Below, one piece after another: positions 15,241-21,664 of a DNA stretch of 36,145 nucleotides. The DNA comes from a virus. The DNA lies in the IMG/VR virus record IMGVR_UViG_3300017776_000063, positions 1-36,145 of that record; one strand, given 5' to 3'. How positions within the stretch are numbered: the stretch's first letter is position 1; every line of letters begins with the position of its first letter. The notes under the pieces were generated by a model, which saw only the letters and a program-made list of their open reading frames with translations, had not been told where the DNA came from and made no database searches. A program made the translations under genes and the position numbers.

Positions 15241-16019
15241 TAAGAGTATTTCTCCACTAGTTTATATGCACGGCCCTGTTCTACTTCATCAAATGTAAAT
15301 TGTCCATAGGCTAAACTATGACAGTGCTGTAATATTTTATCTGTTTCAGGTCTGTACGGATTACTAAGCTGACTCAGATCGGTTGAGGCTAACGGTGATG
15401 CTGCACAAGGTACACTTACAAATGCAGGTACACCGTATAGGACTGATTCTAGTGCAGCCATGCTGTTCATTGCAACAGTAGCATATACACCAGATTCAAA
15501 TGCGTCATAAATTGAGTACTCAAAGTTACGCTCTGTGCGTGATCCTTTTATTCGTACTTCAATAGGTAGATCGCAATACTGTTTAATTTTCTTTGTAGTT
15601 TGCTTGACCCATTTATCATAATCAATATCGTACCAAACACATGCTTTAGGATTAGGCATTACTAAAAGAATCTTTTTATCGTAGTTCTTCCAACCTTTCC
15701 ATATTAGTCTTGGATCATGTTCAACTAGCATGTTCCATCTGTCATACGGTATATCGGGTCTAAATGTAGAAAGTTGATTTTCGTTTTTAACAATACGGTG
15801 CCATTTCTTTCCACCTTTCTTGTTACCTGGACTGGGAAAATTTCCGAAGTACCCTGTATCAATGTACCAGTAATCTCTATTTTCTTTTACACAATTATCA
15901 GCGTGATGCTTTTTAATTACCCCTCTGATAACCATTGGTTTGTCTAACACAGCTGAATCAACTGTTAACCTGTGCTTTGACCCTTCTACCAATATTTCTT
16001 CAGGAGATAATTTATCCAT
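15240..16019 (-). CDS. Glycosyltransferase-like paralog 2
   Basis: A 259-residue paralog closest to the one at 16708-17517. Shared blocks are VIRGVIKKHHADNCVKENRD, YWYIDTGYFGNFPSPGN, KKWHRIVKNENQ, WKNYDKKILLVMPNPKA, YCDLPIEVRIKGSRT, VAMNSMAALESVLYGVPAFV and LAYGQFTFDEVEQGRA. The Asn-Ser-x-Ala-Ala-x-Glu-Ser loop followed by G-V-P is the best-conserved part and probably the donor site. Start and stop are TAATG overlaps. The reaction is unknown. Confidence 0.62.
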   Translation of the reverse strand: MDKLSPEEILVEGSKHRLTVDSAVLDKPMVIRGVIKKHHADNCVKENRDYWYIDTGYFGNFPSPGNKKGGKKWHRIVKNENQLSTFRPDIPYDRWNMLVEHDPRLIWKGWKNYDKKILLVMPNPKACVWYDIDYDKWVKQTTKKIKQYCDLPIEVRIKGSRTERNFEYSIYDAFESGVYATVAMNSMAALESVLYGVPAFVSVPCAASPLASTDLSQLSNPYRPETDKILQHCHSLAYGQFTFDEVEQGRAYKLVEKYS

Positions 16020-16717
16020 TAAAGGTTAACCTTAAATTTCATCATCTCAAATAATTCTCTTTTCCATTGCTTATGATATGTGCATCTACGATAGTTTTCA
16101 AACCACGGTCCGCCTTCTGTATAATGAATTGCTTTTGGTTTGCTGTCTTCTGTTTCATCATACCAGTCAACTAACCAATTCCATTCTTTACCTAGCTCGC
16201 CAATTTCACTATCATCTAACCAACTAAACCTGTGTAAGTATGCTCCTGTAATATCAGGATCGTTTACAAGATCCATTGTAATTTTTTTGTTACTAGGATG
16301 TCCACAGTTGTATAAAATTACACTTGACCAGTTTTTACGTGGATATATTGTTTGTTTTTGTCCGTCCATCTTTACACCTTCTTTAGGTGTATAATCATGT
16401 TGTACACACATAACTGCATACTTGTCATCTGCTTGGTCAAATAATTCTTTTATATCTGTTAAGAAAATAATGTCACTATCACAAAACAATGCCCATCCAT
16501 CAAAGTTTGTAAGCTCTGGTACTAGGAAGCGTGTAAAAGTAAATTCTGTTGATGCTAGTTTATCTACAGGACGATGATACCAACCTTGTTCTCTTAATTC
16601 ATTTTGTTTTAACGGTGTTACTGATACGTTTTCATTTCTTGTTAAGATACTATGTCTGCAAACTTGATATGCAATATCTTCTCTAGTGTCGTATCCTACG
16701 AATACTTTTAAGTCCAT
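16019..16717 (-). CDS. Glycosyltransferase, GT8-like with DSD motif
   Basis: A 232-residue GT-A type transferase. LKVFVGYDTREDIAYQVC starts the first strand and helix; ASTEFTFTRFLVPEL is the segment that in GT8 enzymes precedes the catalytic strand; GWALFCDSDIIFLTDI holds the DxD-type metal and sugar-nucleotide site. The end of the protein has AIHYTEGGPWFENY, a typical late motif with His and a Gly-rich loop. I use the ATG at 16717, preceded by GGAGGAACA; an upstream GTG at 16732 is not needed. It overlaps the end of paralog 1 by 10 bases. The sugar is not predictable. Confidence 0.78.
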   Translation of the reverse strand: MDLKVFVGYDTREDIAYQVCRHSILTRNENVSVTPLKQNELREQGWYHRPVDKLASTEFTFTRFLVPELTNFDGWALFCDSDIIFLTDIKELFDQADDKYAVMCVQHDYTPKEGVKMDGQKQTIYPRKNWSSVILYNCGHPSNKKITMDLVNDPDITGAYLHRFSWLDDSEIGELGKEWNWLVDWYDETEDSKPKAIHYTEGGPWFENYRRCTYHKQWKRELFEMMKFKVNL

Positions 16718-17517
16718 TGTTCCTCCAAACACGCTCTTGCTCTTCCTGTGCGTAACTCACTATCGTGAAATTGACCTGCTGCTAAATGACAGCCCCAAGC
16801 AAACAATTTATCACTGCTTGGGTAATACGGTGCTTCTATTAATGATAAGTCTTGTAGTCCGACTGGGTTTGCTGCACTAACAGGCGCTAACGTAAACACC
16901 GGAATACCCTGAAATACACTCTCAACTGCTGCATTACTATTAAATGTAACAAGAGCGTACACATCGTCGTCTAAGGCTTCTTCTAGCGTGTTATGTAGCA
17001 TTCTATCTGCTCTTTGTTTATTACGTTGCCTAATTTCAATAGGCCTGTCAGTATGTTGTTTAAGTGTGTTAACAGTTTCTGATAACCACTCTTCTAAATC
17101 AAGATCATAAAACTTCATAGGCTTTTCGTCTGGCGCAGCAATAAGAATCTTTCTACCTTTCTTATTCCACGGCTTAAACTTTTTACCAAAGCCTTCGAAT
17201 CTGCTTGAAGGGCGATCAATAAGTTTATTATGTTGAAGATTGTTCTTTACAATACGATGCCAAAACTTCCAACCATTAGGGTTACTAGGAGTTACTTCGT
17301 TACCAAAGTATCCTGTATCCATATAATAAAAATCTCTACCATCTTCCCAACATTTATGCATCCATTTCTTTTTTAAGATACCTCGTAACACAATAGGATC
17401 TTCTGAAGCATCATAATTAAACGTATTAGAATCCTCAACAGGTGCACCGCACCCTCGAGCGAAACGATTTATATAGGGGTCTTTTTTACCCTTGCTTACA
17501 AAAATCCAATTAGTCAC
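16708..17517 (-). CDS. Glycosyltransferase-like paralog 1
   Basis: First of five related proteins, 269 residues, starting at a GTG that overlaps the nucleotidyltransferase stop by 8 bases. Ordered blocks are VLRGILKKKWMHKCWEDGRD, FYYMDTGYFGNEVTPSN, KFWHRIVKNNLQHN, KKFKPWNKKGRKILIAAPDE, QHTDRPIEIRQRNKQR and VTFNSNAAVESVFQGIPVFT. The C-terminal loop resembles the GT-B donor region of KpsC/KpsS-like capsule proteins. That likeness is partial, and the family may be a separate phage-specific transferase. The GTG start has GAGGA eleven bases upstream. Confidence 0.6.
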   Translation of the reverse strand: MTNWIFVSKGKKDPYINRFARGCGAPVEDSNTFNYDASEDPIVLRGILKKKWMHKCWEDGRDFYYMDTGYFGNEVTPSNPNGWKFWHRIVKNNLQHNKLIDRPSSRFEGFGKKFKPWNKKGRKILIAAPDEKPMKFYDLDLEEWLSETVNTLKQHTDRPIEIRQRNKQRADRMLHNTLEEALDDDVYALVTFNSNAAVESVFQGIPVFTLAPVSAANPVGLQDLSLIEAPYYPSSDKLFAWGCHLAAGQFHDSELRTGRARACLEEQWT

Positions 17518-18292
17518 GTCTTTCGATATCCTCTTCTATACAGGCTTCCCCGTATTGAACTTCTAGTATGTGTGTTAAATCATCTGTGGGGTTACTTGCT
17601 TTATGCCAAGTACCTACTGAAATATCATATCCTTTTGTTAAGGGTAAAAGCTCTACAGTATCACTAATGTTGTTCCACTCTGTTTGCATTTTAACTTTGC
17701 CTTTTAGTACATACCAATGTTCTGATCTTTGAAAGTGTCTTTGATCAGAAAGACATGCACCTGGCTCAATTACTAATTCTTTAATTTTAAAATTGTTTTC
17801 AGGTTGATGATCTAATACTCTATACCAACCCCATTTGCGTTTTGTTTTAGGTGTTTTCCATTCTCCTAAAATCCAACTACTTGAATTCTTTTTATCTGTA
17901 CCACCAACACCAAATTGAAATTCTACTCTATTGTTGTCAGTAAACTTTTCTACTTCTGGTGAATTGCCTTCACCTCTATCTCCACCGTTAGCAAATACTA
18001 TTCTGTCATGCATTGTTTCAGATGTTTTAAGTGCTACGTCTATTGCACCACATGCCGATCCTTCCTTATCATCTTCAAATGTAATAACATTATCTACTAC
18101 AGCAAGTTCTTTAATAATAGCAATTCTTTCTTCAACGGGCATAAAAGGCATGCCCTTTTTATTTGTTAACCATTCGTCGCTGTTAACACCAACCCATAAC
18201 TCGTTACCAAGTTCTTTGGCTGCTTTAAAGTAGGCAATATGCCCGGAATGTAAGGGGTCAAACCCGCCTGTAACTAGTACGATTCTTTTCAT
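17510..18292 (-). CDS. Nucleotidyltransferase-cupin fusion, sugar activation
   Basis: Two domains in 260 residues. The first (about 1-145) is a cytidylyltransferase-type nucleotidyltransferase with VTGGFDPLHSGHIAYFK carrying the HxGH signature. It also has WVGVNSDEWLTNKKG, PVEERIAIIKEL, and a late SSSWIL matching the family's last motif. Relatives make CDP-glycerol, CDP-ribitol or ADP-heptose. The second (about 155-250) is a cupin with HFQRSEHWYVLKGKVKM and GYDISVGTWHKASNP, like the type II mannose-6-phosphate isomerase cupin. It is the first gene of the glycan run and has an exact TATAAATA late box ending 5 bases before its ATG, with no Shine-Dalgarno sequence. Confidence 0.82.
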   Translation of the reverse strand: MKRIVLVTGGFDPLHSGHIAYFKAAKELGNELWVGVNSDEWLTNKKGMPFMPVEERIAIIKELAVVDNVITFEDDKEGSACGAIDVALKTSETMHDRIVFANGGDRGEGNSPEVEKFTDNNRVEFQFGVGGTDKKNSSSWILGEWKTPKTKRKWGWYRVLDHQPENNFKIKELVIEPGACLSDQRHFQRSEHWYVLKGKVKMQTEWNNISDTVELLPLTKGYDISVGTWHKASNPTDDLTHILEVQYGEACIEEDIERRD

Positions 18293-18297
18293 ACTAG

Positions 18298-18305
18298 TAT
18301 TTATA
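18298..18305 (-). promoter_or_regulatory. T4-type late promoter box, exact TATAAATA
   Basis: The minus strand reads TATAAATA, then CTAGT, then the ATG at 18292. In T4 the late box occupies about -13 to -6, which puts +1 on the A of ATG. It would drive the nucleotidyltransferase-cupin gene and the glycosyltransferase-like series late in infection. No terminator is evident between uvsY and this box. Confidence 0.8.
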
Positions 18306-18327
18306 TGCGCAGTTTATGTAAAGAAAA

Positions 18328-18783
18328 TTAAATGGTTGCGTCGTCTAAACCAGCTGTTCTTAGTTTAACGATATTAGATACTTGCCATTGTTTAATGTCT
18401 AGTCCTTTGATAATTCCTAGCCATTTATTACGTAATAATGCAAACTCGTTAATAATTTTTTCAAAGTCTACAACATCAGCTTCGCCATCTACAAATTTTT
18501 CAGCATCTCTAGAACTTAATTGACGTTGATAATTTTCAACATATTTTCTAAAGTGTGTACTACGTAAACGGCGAAGCTCAATGTTTAAATATTCGAGTAT
18601 TGCTTCGATCTCTTGTAACTGTCCAAATCTAGTTTCTACAATTGCAGGCATTTGTGCTGATGCTTTTTCAAGACGCCCAACAACATTTGTCTCTTTTTTA
18701 GCCTGTAATAATTCTGCTTCGTAGTACTGCACAGCGGCAGGTATCTTCGAAATATCTTTAGAAACTTGATCGTACCAGTTCAT
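18328..18783 (-). CDS. uvsY: UvsY-like recombination mediator
   Basis: A 151-residue, mostly helical protein matching UvsY of marine T4-like phages. Recognisable parts are RFGQLQEIEAILEYLNIELR, STHFRKYVENYQRQLSSRDA and FALLRNKWLGIIKGLDIKQW. In T4, UvsY (137 residues) loads UvsX on gp32-coated single-stranded DNA. Its place just downstream of uvsX and near gp32 supports the call. The start follows GAGGATTA and overlaps the stop of the acidic 84-aa gene. It is the last gene before the late promoter of the glycan genes. Confidence 0.85.
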   Translation of the reverse strand: MNWYDQVSKDISKIPAAVQYYEAELLQAKKETNVVGRLEKASAQMPAIVETRFGQLQEIEAILEYLNIELRRLRSTHFRKYVENYQRQLSSRDAEKFVDGEADVVDFEKIINEFALLRNKWLGIIKGLDIKQWQVSNIVKLRTAGLDDATI

Positions 18784-19038
18784 TTAATCCTCATCATCCC
18801 AAATTGCATCTTCGACGTCTTCATCGTAATTAGTGTCGCCGTCATCTTCGTCCTCAGTTACATACTCAATTGCAGTATCTAAGTATGTGTCAATACCAAA
18901 GAGTTCATTGATTGCAATTTCAGATACTCCGTGGTCTACTAGTGCAGTAACAAAACCTTTTGCTACTTCTTGTTTTTCCTTTTCAGGAACATGTTCTGAC
19001 ACTACGTTCCAAATGTCAGCAATTAGATCAGATTGCAT
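18784..19038 (-). CDS. Small acidic protein between uvsX and uvsY
   Basis: An 84-residue protein with a helical N-terminal part (SDLIADIWNVVSEHVPEKEK) and a very acidic tail of Asp and Glu (TEDEDDGDTNYDEDVEDA). A protein of this type is commonly found between uvsX and uvsY in marine T4-like phages, but its function is not known to me. The acidic tail could mimic DNA or bind UvsY or UvsX basic surfaces; this is a guess. The start has ACGGAG nine bases upstream. Confidence 0.75.
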   Translation of the reverse strand: MQSDLIADIWNVVSEHVPEKEKQEVAKGFVTALVDHGVSEIAINELFGIDTYLDTAIEYVTEDEDDGDTNYDEDVEDAIWDDED

Positions 19039-19052
19039 AGATTTCTACTCCG

Positions 19053-20129
19053 TTATTCAGTTGGTTGTTCTTCGTAAACTTCCTCATCGACTACTTCGAC
19101 AGGAGTCTCTATTACAGGTGTATTTATGATATCATCCATAATTATCTGTAACTTATCTCCAGTCCATGCTTTTCGATATTCTAGCATAACTTCGCCAGTT
19201 GACGGACTTGTATACTCAAGTCTATTACCTGACTTTTTAAGATATCCTTTTGCTTCGAATAACTCAATCAATCCACTATGCGGATCCATGCCTGTTTCAT
19301 ATGGTATTTCAACTTGTACACTTTCGAACGGTTTATTGTAACGTGTTTTCATTACCTTACACGCCGCTCTAATACCATGTACTTGTGAAGTTTTATTACC
19401 GTCTGCATCTACTTTAAGTTTAAGTTTCTTAATAGCTACAACAATACTAGAAGCATATACAAACCCTTGTCCACCGCTGATCTTATCGTCTGGATCAAAC
19501 ATATCTTGTGATGCATATGTGTGGTTAGTACATACCATACCTACGTTATAACTACCAATCATGTTAACTGTGTTACGAACAAGTGCAGTCAATGCCTTAG
19601 GCTTACGACCCATATCACCTTTCATATCACCTTTTTGGAACTGGTCAACGTCTGTAGGTGTTAGTAACATACCTAACGAATCAATTACAAATAATACTTT
19701 AGGACGTTCTTCTTCTGCCATATCACGATATTCTTTCATAAATTCTGATACTGTTCTAGCAACATCATCAATCATGCTCATGTTAAGTTTAAGAAGTTTT
19801 TCTTCTGAAGTATCTACGTCAAGTGCTTGTAGCCACGCTTCGTCAAGTGCGTTCTCTGAGTCAACTAATACTACAAAGATGCCTTGTTCCTGTGCAGCCT
19901 TTACAATATTTGCTGAACAGAAGTAACTCTTACCACTACCTGATTCACCTGCAAATACTGTTACCTTACCAAGCGGAACACCTTTATTAAAGTCGCCACT
20001 TACAAGATAGTTTAGTGCAAAGTTTCCTGTGCTGACCCAATCAGTTGGATCATTAAAGCCAATACCAAGGCCGTCAATGCTCTTAGTGATTGTCTTTCTG
20101 AATTTACTTATGTCAAATGCTTTTGCCAT
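19053..20129 (-). CDS. uvsX: UvsX, RecA-like recombinase
   Basis: A 358-residue RecA/UvsX family recombinase that forms filaments on single-stranded DNA and drives strand exchange in replication restart. The Walker A motif GESGSGKSY lies at about residues 61-69. VLFVIDSLGML (about 145-155) is the Walker B strand, and TNHTYASQD and GGQGFVYASSIVVAI belong to the loop regions. T4 UvsX has 390 residues. The C-terminal tail is Val/Glu-rich and acidic. The start is preceded by AGGAAAGGTAAAA. It follows gp32 and precedes uvsY, the expected recombination set. Confidence 0.95.
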   Translation of the reverse strand: MAKAFDISKFRKTITKSIDGLGIGFNDPTDWVSTGNFALNYLVSGDFNKGVPLGKVTVFAGESGSGKSYFCSANIVKAAQEQGIFVVLVDSENALDEAWLQALDVDTSEEKLLKLNMSMIDDVARTVSEFMKEYRDMAEEERPKVLFVIDSLGMLLTPTDVDQFQKGDMKGDMGRKPKALTALVRNTVNMIGSYNVGMVCTNHTYASQDMFDPDDKISGGQGFVYASSIVVAIKKLKLKVDADGNKTSQVHGIRAACKVMKTRYNKPFESVQVEIPYETGMDPHSGLIELFEAKGYLKKSGNRLEYTSPSTGEVMLEYRKAWTGDKLQIIMDDIINTPVIETPVEVVDEEVYEEQPTE

Positions 20130-20211
20130 TTTTACCTTTCCTATGTGTTAGAGTGTAGTGTAGAAGATCTCGCTGGATACCGAAAGGAGATTTTAGCCGG
20201 AACTTCCACAT
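20113..20211 (-). CDS. Possible micro-gene between gp32 and uvsX, 32 aa
   Basis: An open frame in the 92-base gap reads MWKFRLKSPFGIQRDLL and continues with a basic end HRKGKNGKSI, overlapping the uvsX start by 17 bases. The sequence looks protein-like (mixed charged and aromatic residues) rather than random, but there is no Shine-Dalgarno sequence before its ATG. Alternatively the gap is only the uvsX leader. Low confidence. Confidence 0.3.
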   Translation of the reverse strand: MWKFRLKSPFGIQRDLLHYTLTHRKGKNGKSI

Positions 20212-20221
20212 ACACAATTAA

Positions 20222-21235
20222 TTAACTAGCGTTTCTGCTTCTAATCATTGCAAGAATATCTTGCGCTCTGTTAGAACCATCGCCTTCACTTGCCGCAGCC
20301 TCTTGTGCTGTTGCAGTTGCAGCCGCTGGTGCCGCTTCTGCTACTGGTGCTGCCGGAGCCGCTTCAGGTGCAGGAGTTGCTGCTGGTGCTGGTGTTGCTG
20401 GTGTTGATGGAGTATATGCCTTGTTAGGATCTCCAGTACGTGACGCCATACCTGCTGGCTTAAAGTACTGACCCCAACGGTCCATATCATATGCCTCACC
20501 GTCTACTGACGCTTCGAACATCTCTTTCATAACCTTTAACTCAACCTCACCAGGTTTCTTTGGAAGGAAATCTGACATGTTGTAAAGACCATGCGTTTCG
20601 ATTGCTGCCTTTTCAGTATCACTTAATGCACGTTCTTTACGTGACCAAGATGATGTAGAATAGTCTGCATAGCCGCCTTTAGAAGTTTTCTTAACTCTAA
20701 AGTCAACGCCACGCATATAGTCTGTTGGCAGTTCTTCAAGTTCAGGATCCATTAATGCACCTTTAATGATCTGGAAGATCTGTGGTCCAATAATAAATCT
20801 ACGGATTGGGTTTTCCGGAGAACTTTCTTCGTTTAACGGGTCTTCAGTAACAAACCCTTGGAATACATATGAACGTTTTTTCCAATACTTACGTCCCATA
20901 TCTTCTAAAGATTTATCTTTGAACCATGGTCGAACTTCTGTTAAGATCGGACATGGTGTGCCGTCGTTATACATTTCCATACATGGAACTTGTACAATTA
21001 CCTGACGTGAGTCAGTGTCGCCTTTTACTCCAGCAAACGGAAGTTTAATCATTGCACGTTCTGCCCAAAAGAACGTATTAGATTGATCGCTGTCAGGTAA
21101 GAAACGAATTACTGCTTCTTTGCCTTCTTGCATATTCCAATGTGGGTAAATTGCGTTGTCTCCACCGGAAGAATTTCCAGTGTTACGATTGTTGGACTCT
21201 TGTAGTTTAGCCCTTATTTCTGCGAGTGATGCCAT
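20222..21235 (-). CDS. 32: Single-stranded DNA-binding protein (gp32-like)
   Basis: A 337-residue protein at the expected place before uvsX. The N-terminal region has a basic, Asn-rich start (ASLAEIRAKLQESNNR). The core includes PHWNMQEGKEAVIRFLPDSD, FFWAERAMIKLPFAGVKG and the Cys pair VPCMEMYNDGTPCPIL, which may bind zinc as in T4 gp32. The C-terminus is an unusual Ala/Pro-rich linker of about 45 residues, then an acidic short end and a helix (AQDILAMIRSRN). T4 gp32 uses an acidic tail for partner contacts; this one is mostly Ala-Pro. The start follows AGGAGGCACAA. Confidence 0.9.
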   Translation of the reverse strand: MASLAEIRAKLQESNNRNTGNSSGGDNAIYPHWNMQEGKEAVIRFLPDSDQSNTFFWAERAMIKLPFAGVKGDTDSRQVIVQVPCMEMYNDGTPCPILTEVRPWFKDKSLEDMGRKYWKKRSYVFQGFVTEDPLNEESSPENPIRRFIIGPQIFQIIKGALMDPELEELPTDYMRGVDFRVKKTSKGGYADYSTSSWSRKERALSDTEKAAIETHGLYNMSDFLPKKPGEVELKVMKEMFEASVDGEAYDMDRWGQYFKPAGMASRTGDPNKAYTPSTPATPAPAATPAPEAAPAAPVAEAAPAAATATAQEAAASEGDGSNRAQDILAMIRSRNAS

Positions 21236-21292
21236 TTGTGCCTCCTATAGCCTTGTTATATGTTTTCACTTTCATGCCTAAGCATACGTATT

Positions 21293-21321
21293 ATTATATG
21301 CTCTTTTATTTAGCCCGTCAA
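21293..21321 (-). promoter_or_regulatory. Consensus sigma-70 promoter of gp32, with an embedded late box
   Basis: Minus-strand TTGACG (21316-21321), a 17-base spacer and TATAAT (21293-21298) form a strong promoter giving a leader of about 50 bases before gp32. The spacer holds GCTAAATA (21307-21314), the same form as the late boxes elsewhere, so gp32 may be read both early and late. Confidence 0.8.
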
Positions 21322-21349
21322 CTGTTATTTTAACTAAAAGTGGTTTCAT

Positions 21350-21381
21350 TCAGCCAAAAAGAAAGGAGACCGAAGTCTCCC
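21350..21381 (-). terminator. Rho-independent terminator, UUCG loop
   Basis: The minus strand forms GGAGAC-TTCG-GTCTCC (21365-21380), a stable 6-bp stem with a UUCG tetraloop, followed by a T-rich run TTTCTTTTT. It ends transcription of the morphogenesis genes just before the gp32 promoter. Confidence 0.9.
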
Positions 21382-21405
21382 TACTTAAATTATAACTTTG
21401 TGTTG

Positions 21406-21630
21406 TTATAGTGCCTTGTGCAATTGAGCAACTAGCTTTGCTTTAGTCAGCCTTCTATCTAATTCAATGCCGTTATCTCTGCCTAATTCTTCTAACTTAA
21501 CTTTTGTCATTTTTGATAACTCAGCTTTAGTTACTTTCTTAGCTTTTGCTGGGGCCTTTTCTTTCACTTCGTCCTTTAGTACCAAAGGTTCTACTGGTGA
21601 AGTGAACAGCTTTTTAATCCAGTTAAACAT
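21406..21630 (-). CDS. Small protein with SAP/Rho-N-like helical domain
   Basis: A 74-residue basic protein. The first half is a linker (MFNWIKKLFTSPVEPLVLKD, then Lys/Ala repeats). The second half VTKAELSKMTKVKLEELGRD and LDRRLTKAKLVAQLHKAL resembles the SAP or Rho N-terminal-like helix-extension-helix module that binds nucleic acid. It could be a virion or DNA-associated protein; I do not recognise a T4 counterpart. GGAGAAGAAT precedes the ATG, and a possible late box CTTAAATA lies at 21653-21660. It is followed by a strong terminator. Confidence 0.75.
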   Translation of the reverse strand: MFNWIKKLFTSPVEPLVLKDEVKEKAPAKAKKVTKAELSKMTKVKLEELGRDNGIELDRRLTKAKLVAQLHKAL

Positions 21631-21664
21631 ATTCTTCTCCGTTAATGAGTATTATTTAAGTCTT

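Noticed and set aside
19118-19126. CATAAATA inside uvsX as a late promoter
   Set aside because: It is in the middle of coding sequence, with no start codon at the typical distance and no clear unit to drive; probably chance.
20165-20200. Possible attenuator hairpin between gp32 and uvsX
   Set aside because: Only a very short CC/GG stem can form and no T-run follows.
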